Shown here: positions 51,406-58,462 of the stretch, piece by piece
How the letters are laid out: the number at the start of each line of letters is the position of its first letter
Position numbering within the stretch: the first letter of the stretch is position 1
Translations under genes and position numbers: made by a program
Notes under the pieces: model-generated
The model's database searches: none
What the model saw: the letters and a program-made list of their open reading frames with translations, nothing else
What the model was told of the DNA's origin: nothing
Source of the DNA: Cellulosilyticum lentocellum DSM 5427
GTDB lineage: Bacteria; Bacillota; Clostridia; Lachnospirales; Cellulosilyticaceae
Direction of reading: 5' to 3'
DNA length: 64,000 nucleotides
Assembly (NCBI RefSeq): GCF_000178835.2
Contig: NC_015275.1
Coordinates: 4,431,001-4,495,000 of the forward strand

Positions 51406-53439
51406 AGTTCTTTGATTATTGCTACTCTTTGCCTCTCTTACTTCCGTTGGTACGTAGGAATAATTTTCTGGAGATACTGGTACTCCATCTTTAAAAATAC
51501 CATTTTTTACTACATTATATACTATGATTCCTTGTCTAAATTGTTCTGAATCAAGTTCTATATTAGTACCCTTAATGGTAAACTTATGCTCTCCTTCATA
51601 TTTTACACCTGTACTCTTTTGTTTTTCTGATGTTGTCTTTTTATTTTTGACGTTGTTTACTTCTTGTTGTATAGATGCTAAAGTGGTAATTCCAACTTTC
51701 CCTTCATTTACTCCTGTATTGTCCAGTTTATGATCTTTCTTAAACTCATTTGCCGCTCCTTTTGTATCCTTTCCATAATAGCCATAATATCCCCCTGTAT
51801 CTAGATAGCCTAATAGTTCTAAATCCTTCTGTAGTTGCATAATTATCTTACTTTCATCTGTAGTAACCTTATTAGTTGGATCTCCCATTCCAAATTGTAA
51901 CAGTTTTCTTGTATCACCATTTTTAGGAATTGTTGCAGTTACAACTGGATTAGAAATAGAGCTACTTTTTACAGCAGAAAGAGCCCCTGACATTGAAAGG
52001 AGTGTTTTATTGCCCTTAAATGTTGATGATAAAAGAGATGTATTTAAAATGTTTGCTTGCGGCATATTAGATGTGTTTTGATGGAAGTATACAGGCATAT
52101 TTATTGCTTTTATATCTCTATACTTAGAAGAAACATCTTCCGAATCCTTTACTGCTCCAGCTAATGAACCTTTAAGTATATTACCAGCTCCCCCAAATAT
52201 TGTACCAGTATTCCCTTTACCTAGAATAGTACCCATAAAAGTTTGCGATATGAGAGAAGTAACTTGTTTAATAGTACTTGCCGTTGAAGCAGGTGTTTGA
52301 ATATTTTTGTTTGCTGTTGATTGTGCAACAAAGGATAAACTTTTACTTATTGTAGTTACCATATCTGCTGCAGTATCCACAACCTTTGTAGCTGTCTTTT
52401 TTACATCATCGCTGGTAGTTACTGTTGTTTTTGAACCAGTCGAAGTTGACTGAGTTGCCGCATTTTGAGTAACAGCATTTACAATAGTAGTTGCTACTTT
52501 TGCTATGTTTGAGCTAGAACTACTGTTAGATTCAGAAGATTTTACATTACTGCTAGTTGCTTCTGACGTTGTGGTATTGGCTGTTTGTGCTATATTATTT
52601 ATAACTGTTGCTACTGCACTTGCGATTGCTCCAGTAACTGAACCAGTTACTGTTCCTGCAACTACGTTAGTAACCGCACCTATTATTGTACTAGATGTAC
52701 CATTGCTTGAATTTGTACTAGTTTGGGGACTAGAATTGCTACCTGGACTGGTACTGTTGTTGGAACTAGTAGTAGATGTAGAGGATTTTACACTACTGCT
52801 CGTTGTTACTGTTGTATTTGATCCTGAAGTTGTGGTATTGGGTGTTTGTGCTACCGCATTTATAACTGCTACTGCGGCACCTGTGATTGCTCCAGTAACT
52901 GAACCAGTTACTGCTCCTGCAACTACGCTAGTAACTGCACCTATTATTGTACTAGATGTACCCCCACTTGGACTTGTATTAATTTTGGGACTAGAGCTGC
53001 TACTATTGTTAGAACTAGTACTAGAACTGTTCTGAGATGTGGAAGCTTGTACACTACTGCTAGTTGTTACTGTTGTCGTTGACCCAGATGATGTTGTAGA
53101 AGTATTCTGGGCTATGGTATTTGTAATTGCTGTTACAGTATTTTTTATACCACTAACTATACTACTGACTGTATTCACTACGTTACTAGAGCTACTGGCT
53201 GAAGAGCTACTACTTGAATAACTACTACTTGGCTTGTAACTACTTGTTGAAGAACTACTACTTGAATAACTACTGCTTGGTTTGTAGCTACTACTTGAAT
53301 AACTACTGCTTGACTTGTAACTACTTGTTGAAGAACTACTACTGCTTGAAGAGCTACTACTGCTTGAAGAGCTACTACTTGATCTATAGCTACTAACAGC
53401 TGAAGCAATTCCACTTGCTACTAAAGAAAATATTCCCAC
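51271..53439 (-). CDS. Poly-Ser, glycine-zipper, PG-binding carrier of polymorphic toxin
   Basis: A 722-residue protein with GTG start after AAGGAG. Residues 1-12 MGIFSLVASGIA, then ~80 residues of Ser broken by SSYKPSSSY units. From ~95 to 370, four degenerate repeats alternate a Gly/Ala/Val stretch (SVVAGAVTGSVTGAITGA) with a Thr/Ser stretch (NTTVTTSSSVKSS), like glycine-zipper membrane segments. Residues ~515-590 (IIMQLQKDLELLGYLDTGG, YGKDTKGAANEFKK) are a PG_binding_1 domain. There is no normal signal peptide. The 0 frame ends just after the first GTTANFRVMEEEQLK copy; a -1 shift at A7 continues into the toxin frame, making ~1,110 residues in all. Confidence 0.75.
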   Translation of the reverse strand: MGIFSLVASGIASAVSSYRSSSSSSSSSSSSSSSSSSTSSYKSSSSYSSSSYKPSSSYSSSSSSTSSYKPSSSYSSSSSSASSSSNVVNTVSSIVSGIKNTVTAITNTIAQNTSTTSSGSTTTVTTSSSVQASTSQNSSSTSSNNSSSSSPKINTSPSGGTSSTIIGAVTSVVAGAVTGSVTGAITGAAVAVINAVAQTPNTTTSGSNTTVTTSSSVKSSTSTTSSNNSTSPGSNSSPQTSTNSSNGTSSTIIGAVTNVVAGTVTGSVTGAIASAVATVINNIAQTANTTTSEATSSNVKSSESNSSSSSNIAKVATTIVNAVTQNAATQSTSTGSKTTVTTSDDVKKTATKVVDTAADMVTTISKSLSFVAQSTANKNIQTPASTASTIKQVTSLISQTFMGTILGKGNTGTIFGGAGNILKGSLAGAVKDSEDVSSKYRDIKAINMPVYFHQNTSNMPQANILNTSLLSSTFKGNKTLLSMSGALSAVKSSSISNPVVTATIPKNGDTRKLLQFGMGDPTNKVTTDESKIIMQLQKDLELLGYLDTGGYYGYYGKDTKGAANEFKKDHKLDNTGVNEGKVGITTLASIQQEVNNVKNKKTTSEKQKSTGVKYEGEHKFTIKGTNIELDSEQFRQGIIVYNVVKNGIFKDGVPVSPENYSYVPTEVREAKSSNNQRTTNPYAIGTTANFRVMEEEQLKSSNNNNDKKILIHMQWEQQQISV

Positions 53440-53462
53440 CTTATTTCATCTCCTTATACTTT

Positions 53463-53491
53463 ATTATATAAACACTTATTTTGTAAGTGAA
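53463..53491 (-). promoter_or_regulatory. Promoter of carrier/toxin gene
   Basis: Minus strand: -35 TTCACT (53486-53491), 17-nt spacer, perfect TATAAT (53463-53468). The spacer holds the dyad CACTTA-5-TAAGTG, a possible operator. The gene can thus be transcribed apart from the radical SAM gene. Confidence 0.6.
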
Positions 53492-53567
53492 TTATATTTC
53501 TAGAATAGATTAATAATAGTCATTAAGTTAATATGTTGCTAAATAAAATAAGTTAAAATGATGTCAT

Positions 53568-54593
53568 TTAGTTTCTAGTGTTTATATCATCAATTATATT
53601 TCTGCATTCTATAACCTTATTGGCTTTAAAGGCATAACATCCTCCCGAACATTTCATTGTCAGACGCTCGTAGCAATCCTTACATCTTATATCTGTACAG
53701 ATTTGGTAGCAAAGGGTATCGAAGCAGTTATTAAAGTAAGCTTTTGCTTCAAATATAGTGTTAAAATCTGATATTTTGGCTTTCTCATATTCAGAGAGAG
53801 CAAAACAACGAATAACACTTAAATCAGGCAAAATATCAATAACAGGCTCACAGGTTACAAAATCACTTAGTAGATTTCGATCATCATTTCCTGTAGCTAT
53901 AAGTTTTCGTCTAAGCATTTCTAGTTCGTTCTCCTGAAAAATGCACTTAGGAATAGCATTGCAGTCATAAAACGGAATAATTCCCACATCCAAAGCATCA
54001 TGATAAAAATTAAGAACATATGGCTTCATTTCATAAAAATAATCAAGTGCACTTTGTCTTCGAAGTTGCTCCGTATTTGGCACACTAAGAGATGTTCTTA
54101 CATATTTAAATTGATGGTGCTTAAGTAGCTCTAGGAGATATTGATACTCAAAATTTGGTTTATACATATTAATACCAAGAGTTATTCTATCTCTCATGTA
54201 ATATTCTTCAGCAAATAAATCTATGTTCTTTACTGTCTTTTCAAATTGATTAGCCCCTATATCATTTGGTGCATTGCAGTTTATAAGCAAACTAAATTTC
54301 GGATGTGTAAGTTCTTTTACATACTCATCTATAAGGATCCCATTGGTGAATAATGTGCATCTTTTTATTCTATTATCTTCTATAATAAGCTGCAGCATTT
54401 GCTTAAATTGTTTATGGACAGTAGGTTCTCCTCCAATTATACCTATGCCTTCGTCAGAATTGGTAAGTGAGAAATCAATAGCTTTCATAAATGAAGATAA
54501 GGAAATGTCTTCTGTGCTTTTTCCAACAAACTCATTAGCAAAACAATAGGAACATCTTAAATTGCATCTCTTTGTGACCATAATATTAGCCAT
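53568..54593 (-). CDS. Radical SAM enzyme with Cys-rich C-terminal (SPASM-like) domain
   Basis: A 341-residue radical SAM protein. CNLRCSYC near residue 10 binds the SAM cluster; GIIGGEPTVHKQF is the GGE motif. The C-terminal third holds CEPVIDI, VIRCFAL, CYQICTDIRCKDCYE and CSGGCYAF, enough Cys for one or two extra clusters as in SPASM/Twitch peptide maturases. GGGGATAAA lies before the ATG. It follows the CBM48-like gene by 15 bp and precedes the Ser-rich carrier by 128 bp. A role in modifying the carrier (its repeated Ser/Tyr units) is inference from order. Confidence 0.8.
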   Translation of the reverse strand: MANIMVTKRCNLRCSYCFANEFVGKSTEDISLSSFMKAIDFSLTNSDEGIGIIGGEPTVHKQFKQMLQLIIEDNRIKRCTLFTNGILIDEYVKELTHPKFSLLINCNAPNDIGANQFEKTVKNIDLFAEEYYMRDRITLGINMYKPNFEYQYLLELLKHHQFKYVRTSLSVPNTEQLRRQSALDYFYEMKPYVLNFYHDALDVGIIPFYDCNAIPKCIFQENELEMLRRKLIATGNDDRNLLSDFVTCEPVIDILPDLSVIRCFALSEYEKAKISDFNTIFEAKAYFNNCFDTLCYQICTDIRCKDCYERLTMKCSGGCYAFKANKVIECRNIIDDINTRN

Positions 54594-54608
54594 TTTAGTT
54601 TTATCCCC

Positions 54609-55304
54609 TTATGCTCTTGATTGCAGTAGTCCTGCCGATGAATAGGTACTTATTCTTCCAATATTAAATTTATCTTCTAAGACAAATTGTCCATCTATAA
54701 ATAATTTCATTGTCCAAAGTCCATGATGATAAGTTCTTTTTGAATCCTCTAAATTAATCCAAAACCATATTACTAGAGGTTTATCTTCATCTCCTTCTGG
54801 CGTGTATAAGTGATTTTCACTTATTTCAAACACTTCTCCTAGTGCATTGAACCAGATAGCTGTTACTGAATGTAATCCCGTTACACTGGTAAACTCAAAT
54901 CTAGTAACTACTTTTTTATCTATAAATAGGTTAAAATCTTTTTTATTATTTGGAACTTGTCCCTCATGAATATTAGAAGATATATTGTATTGCTCTATAT
55001 GTACTGTATATTCTGCATTATTATAAAGTCTAACATCTTCTTCACTGATCATAAGAACAGACCAAAGTTCCCCATGATCATCAGGCAAATATAAATTTGC
55101 TAGAGGATCATTTAGTTTAATACCATCGTTAATGAGATATTTATAAAAATGTTGCCCCGGTTCAGCTATACATTCTAAAACCCATTTATCCCCTTCTTTT
55201 TTCATTTCCCCTTTACTAGCATCAAAAGCATTAAAATCCCCTATTACAGCTATGCTTTTGATTGATAAGTACTGCGTTTCTTCATATTCAAATGTTACTT
55301 TCAT
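54609..55304 (-). CDS. CBM48-like beta-sandwich protein
   Basis: A 231-residue protein. Residues 1-90 resemble the glycogen-binding CBM48/AMPK-beta fold: IAVIGDFNAFDASKGEMKKE, WVLECIAEPGQHFYKYLING-like strand (here LIND), DPLANLYLPDDHGELWSV. A second strand-rich domain (~100-225) is unknown. No enzyme domain is attached. First gene of the radical SAM/toxin block. It may bind glycan or act as a partner chaperone of the radical SAM enzyme; no proof of either. GGGGGAAC precedes the ATG. Confidence 0.65.
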   Translation of the reverse strand: MKVTFEYEETQYLSIKSIAVIGDFNAFDASKGEMKKEGDKWVLECIAEPGQHFYKYLINDGIKLNDPLANLYLPDDHGELWSVLMISEEDVRLYNNAEYTVHIEQYNISSNIHEGQVPNNKKDFNLFIDKKVVTRFEFTSVTGLHSVTAIWFNALGEVFEISENHLYTPEGDEDKPLVIWFWINLEDSKRTYHHGLWTMKLFIDGQFVLEDKFNIGRISTYSSAGLLQSRA

Positions 55305-55338
55305 AATGTTCCCCCAATAGCATTAATAATAGATTTAT

Positions 55339-55387
55339 CACATTACTTAATTTTTGATGTTTTAGCCATATTATCTCAAGTAATGTG
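55339..55387. promoter_or_regulatory. Spaced 10-bp inverted repeat upstream of CBM48-like gene
   Basis: CACATTACTT (55339-55348) and AAGTAATGTG (55378-55387) are perfect complements 29 bp apart. A TTGACA lies just upstream on the minus strand (~55400). Likely a two-site operator in the promoter of the island operon. Confidence 0.5.
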
Positions 55388-55458
55388 TTTGATCGCTGTC
55401 AAAAAAGTAAATATAATCCACATATGCATAAATATTATAGATATAAATAATGAGAATA

Positions 55459-56713
55459 TAGATAAACCATTTATAAAACTAAATAATGTTGTAATATTTC
55501 AGGAAATAAGTAGGACTAAAATACCTACTTATATTCTGGACTTGAAGTAGTAATTTCTGGGATTAACGATGTTTTTAATTAGCCCTTTATCATCATTGAA
55601 TTGATTATATAGATGATTAACTTCTTCAAAGAGTGCATCAGTACTCTCTTTAGCACCTACTGTATACACTTTATTCTTAAGCAAGTTCCAAATGTTTTCT
55701 TGTGGATTAAGTTGTGGTGAATAAACGGGGGTATTAATAAGTACTAACCTATTAGTATTTTGACTCCAGAACTCTTGAATCTCATGATTATTATGTGTTT
55801 TAGCATTATCTAAAACAACATACACCTTCTTTCCAAGATTACGTTCTAATAGTTCACTTAAAAATTCTTTTATTTCTTTACCTTTGATAGTATGTGCTGC
55901 ATCATATATATCGGCTATTGTATCAAAGTTTTTGGTTATTTCTGTTGCACCAATAATATTAACCCCTTGATGAGAACCATTGCTTTCTAAGATAGGGGAC
56001 ACCCCAACTGGACTCCAAGTTCTCCTGTTATCAGATTCTGTTCTTAGGGCAGTTTCGTCCATAACATACAAAACACTATCAGAATCGTTTTCTACAGTAC
56101 TCGTAGTTTCTATCATTTTTTTAAACGATTCTTGCTCAGATTTTACACCTTTACTTGGTCTTTTTTGAGCTCGTTTGAAGCTATAGTTGTTTTTATGAAG
56201 TGTATCTCTAATACATTGTGGGCATAGCCTTATCCCGTAGTTTTGATTAAGATAATCTGATAAAAGCTTGGCAGTCCAAACATTGCCTAGAAACTCAAAA
56301 TCATTAGGGATATTATGCTGAACCACTTCTAAAAGATCATGTTCCATTTCAGCTGTCATTTTGCAATTAGAAGGGGTTCTACCTCTATAGTCTTCTAAAG
56401 AAGAAATACCAAGCTCATTCCAACGATTTATATAGGTATAAACAGTAATTAAACGTACTGCAAGAAAATCTGCAATTTGTTTAACTGAATTGCCTTCTAT
56501 AAGCATAACAACTGTCGTAAGAACATTCCTACCTATCTCTGTAGAATAAGATCTTCTTAATTTTTTTAGTTCTTCTAACGAGTATCCATGAAGTTCAGCT
56601 GTTACGGAAGTTGTTCTGCTCATAAATGTCATCTCCTAATCCTTTTTTACTTAGGATATGAAAAATAACAGAAATCATACAAACATATAACAGTATTTAA
56701 AATGGTTTATCTA
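55459..56713 (-). mobile_element. IS630-family insertion sequence, complete
   Basis: Terminal inverted repeats TAGATAAACCATTT (55459-55472) and AAATGGTTTATCTA (56700-56713) match perfectly over 14 bp and are flanked by TA on both sides (55457-55458, 56714-56715), the IS630/Tc1 target duplication. Length is 1,255 bp with one transposase gene. It sits between the island operon and the right direct repeat and breaks no visible gene. Confidence 0.85.
55529..56623 (-). CDS. IS630-family DDE transposase
   Basis: A 364-residue transposase. N-terminal HTH pair (GNSVKQIADFLAVRLITVYT and the winged part SLEDYRGRTPS), then the DDE catalytic core: YVMDETAL (first Asp), YVVLDNAKTHNN (second Asp) and SPQLNPQENIWNLLK (Glu). 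All catalytic residues and full length are kept, so it may be active. Start at 56623 follows AGGAG by 9 nt. Confidence 0.93.
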   Translation of the reverse strand: MSRTTSVTAELHGYSLEELKKLRRSYSTEIGRNVLTTVVMLIEGNSVKQIADFLAVRLITVYTYINRWNELGISSLEDYRGRTPSNCKMTAEMEHDLLEVVQHNIPNDFEFLGNVWTAKLLSDYLNQNYGIRLCPQCIRDTLHKNNYSFKRAQKRPSKGVKSEQESFKKMIETTSTVENDSDSVLYVMDETALRTESDNRRTWSPVGVSPILESNGSHQGVNIIGATEITKNFDTIADIYDAAHTIKGKEIKEFLSELLERNLGKKVYVVLDNAKTHNNHEIQEFWSQNTNRLVLINTPVYSPQLNPQENIWNLLKNKVYTVGAKESTDALFEEVNHLYNQFNDDKGLIKNIVNPRNYYFKSRI

Positions 56714-56837
56714 TAGCAATAAAAATGTACAAAATGTTAATAATATTGTGATTTAATAAAATATTTATAATGAGCATTTGGTTTATAATATCTACTTTTT
56801 TTATAACTTCTGCATATCCTTAAATTATGTTTTATAT

Positions 56838-56963
56838 AGAGATTTTATTGAGAATGAATGTAAATCACTTTGTTTATTCTATAATAATCCAGAAGCAGGT
56901 AAAATTTATCACCGTCTCGGATTTGAATCTATCGATAAATGGACAATGCTCTTTAAAGCTTAA
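56838..56963 (+). pseudogene. GNAT C-terminal fragment
   Basis: Encodes ENECKSLCLFYNNPEAG and KIYHRLGFESIDKWTMLFKA with stop, differing from the intact GNAT gene at 47033-47824 by a single Asp-to-Asn in this part. It has no start or upstream half. Confidence 0.88.
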
Positions 56964-56987
56964 GGCTTTAAAGAGCATTGTCCATTT
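56937..56987. terminator. Bidirectional terminator (right copy)
   Basis: Perfect 23-bp arms (56937-56959, 56965-56987) around TTAAG. Longer than the left copy, so this one probably keeps the ancestral form. It serves the isochorismatase gene. Confidence 0.85.
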
Positions 56988-57029
56988 ATTGTAAATATCT
57001 ATTCTATTAATAATTTCATCTAATAAGAA

Positions 57030-57563
57030 TTACTTCTTTAACTCTTCTTCTAATTCTTCTATTGATTGTACTGTAGCAAAACGTTTATTCCAAACTTTAT
57101 AGTTGTAAAACTCATATAGTTGTTTACCAGTTAAATACTCATTATCAAAGGTCATATTCGTTTCCTCTGGAATAATAGGTTGATAGCCATGCTCAAAAGC
57201 AACTTTACAAGTTGTATCAATACAGTATTCTGTCTGCATACCTACTAAAATAATGTTTTTTACTTGCTTGCTATCAAGATATGCTTTTAACCCTGTATGT
57301 AAGAAAGCACTATTATACTGCTTTTCAAAAATACGTTCTTCTTTCATAGGCTTAATTTCATTATAAATCTGCCATCCTGGAGTCCCTTGTTCAAGGTTAC
57401 TCCCCTCTCTATCATCATGACGCACATAGACCACCTCTACTCCATTTGCTCTGCAGAGCTGAAGAAGGTAAGCTATGTTACCTATGACCCTTTCTTTATT
57501 ATATGGACCTGCTTCAACAAGTGCTGTTTGAACATCAACTACTAATAATACTGTATTTTTCAT
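57030..57563 (-). CDS. Isochorismatase-family cysteine hydrolase
   Basis: A 177-residue hydrolase. The catalytic triad is present: Asp10 (LLVVDVQ), Lys81 (FEKQYNSAF) and Cys114 (GMQTEYCIDTT, with the cis-peptide region before it). These enzymes include nicotinamidases and other amide or carbamate hydrolases; the substrate is not clear. GGGAGAG precedes the ATG. Its 3' end is duplicated at 47887-47968 as one edge of the island. Confidence 0.9.
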   Translation of the reverse strand: MKNTVLLVVDVQTALVEAGPYNKERVIGNIAYLLQLCRANGVEVVYVRHDDREGSNLEQGTPGWQIYNEIKPMKEERIFEKQYNSAFLHTGLKAYLDSKQVKNIILVGMQTEYCIDTTCKVAFEHGYQPIIPEETNMTFDNEYLTGKQLYEFYNYKVWNKRFATVQSIEELEEELKK

Positions 57564-57844
57564 ATTTCTCTCCCTTTATATCTTTTGATAGTGCCAGCTT
57601 TATCACTATCCTCTTGTATTTGATCACCTATAGATTAAGAGCTCAAACTATTTCTCCAGCAAAATAGTGATACTCTTTTTTAAGTTATAAGTCTAATCTC
57701 TTCTTTTTAAACATAGTTACTATCTCTTCATTTTACCCCTTAATTAATATATTTTCATTCATTATTATGTATGATTTATATCATAATGGGTACCATACAT
57801 TATATATTCTTCACGGCAAAGCACTCAGATAAGAATACAAATGT
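57564..57844. other. Divergent intergenic region without gene
   Basis: AT-rich, no coding frame seen. A loose dyad ATAATG-GGTACC-ATACATTAT lies at about 57784-57804 between the two divergent genes and may be a regulator site. Confidence 0.4.
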
Positions 57845-57873
57845 TTGATGACATCATTTAGTTTTGATATAAT
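57845..57873 (+). promoter_or_regulatory. Promoter of PedC/BrcD-like gene
   Basis: TTGATG (57845-57850), 17-nt spacer, perfect TATAAT (57868-57873), 25 bp before the ATG. Confidence 0.65.
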
Positions 57874-57898
57874 ATGCTAAAAACCTAGGAGGACCAAA

Positions 57899-58249
57899 AT
57901 GTTTGAACAAGCTACATACGAAGAAGATGTGAAATCATTTAAGAAAATATTTTCTACAGAAGCAGATCAATTACTGTCTAAAGAAGAATTAGCTATTGTT
58001 TATATTGGTCGTGCAACATGCCCATTCTGTCGTAAGTTTGCTAGAAAATTAAGTGGATTGACTAATGAAATTAACCAGGCTATTTATTATATAGAAAGTG
58101 ATAATGCTCTAGATAAGGAAATTAACTCATTTAGAGAAAAGTATAATATTCTAACTGTACCAGGCTTTATTGTCAGTCATAATGGACAAGTAGAAGTGCG
58201 TTGTGATTCTTCAACTCCAGAGGCAGAAATATTAGCTATGATAAAATAA
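57899..58249 (+). CDS. PedC/BrcD-like thioredoxin-fold protein
   Basis: A 116-residue thioredoxin-like protein. IVYIGRATCPFCRKFARKL holds the redox pair Cys41/Cys44; the cis-Pro loop is NILTVPGFIV. The form GR.TCP.CRKF is typical of the PedC/BrcD family, disulfide-forming accessory proteins of class II bacteriocins. No signal peptide is seen and no bacteriocin gene was found near, so a general cytoplasmic role is equally possible. AGGAGG precedes the ATG. Confidence 0.8.
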   Translation: MFEQATYEEDVKSFKKIFSTEADQLLSKEELAIVYIGRATCPFCRKFARKLSGLTNEINQAIYYIESDNALDKEINSFREKYNILTVPGFIVSHNGQVEVRCDSSTPEAEILAMIK

Positions 58250-58383
58250 ATACTCAAGTATAAGTTAAATCCTTATTTGATTTAGATAGCAGTCAGAAAA
58301 GTCTATATGTATATCATGCGAAATCTCTTATGAGGATAGGATAAAAATAGCATCTATATACTATATGATACATATCATTTTCC

Positions 58384-58421
58384 AGCGTGAGATTATGGGA
58401 ATGGTCTCACGCTCTATTTTT
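58384..58421 (+). terminator. Rho-independent terminator (repeated module)
   Basis: AGCGTGAGA (58384-58392) pairs with TCTCACGCT (58405-58413), then CTATTTTTG. Almost the same sequence, including the loop half AATGG, occurs on the minus strand at 16477-16517. Confidence 0.8.
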
Positions 58422-58462
58422 GTTCTGTTACATCAATCCGTTACATCAAATAGTTACTAGTA

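Larger units (their letters stand above)
47969..56837. mobile_element. Accessory island between 270-bp direct repeats
   Basis: The insert splits a convergent GNAT/isochorismatase pair: the left side keeps whole GNAT plus isochorismatase tail, the right side keeps GNAT tail plus whole isochorismatase. Inside are a Com-like zinc ribbon, an RHH-like protein, a polymorphic toxin operon with radical SAM and CBM48-like genes, and an IS630-type element. I see no integrase or att-like core, so arrival or loss by recombination across the repeats is the simplest reading. Confidence 0.7.
56838..57111. repeat. Right direct repeat of accessory island
   Basis: Copy of 47699-47968 in the same orientation: GNAT 3' end, terminator, isochorismatase 3' end. 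The end of the similarity at 57111 lies inside the intact isochorismatase gene; the start at 56838 is an abrupt junction with AT-rich DNA. Confidence 0.85.

Noticed and set aside
52505-53414. Open frames on both strands opposite the poly-Ser/Thr carrier
   Set aside because: They arise from biased Ser/Thr codons; compositions are low-complexity and no ribosome site fits.
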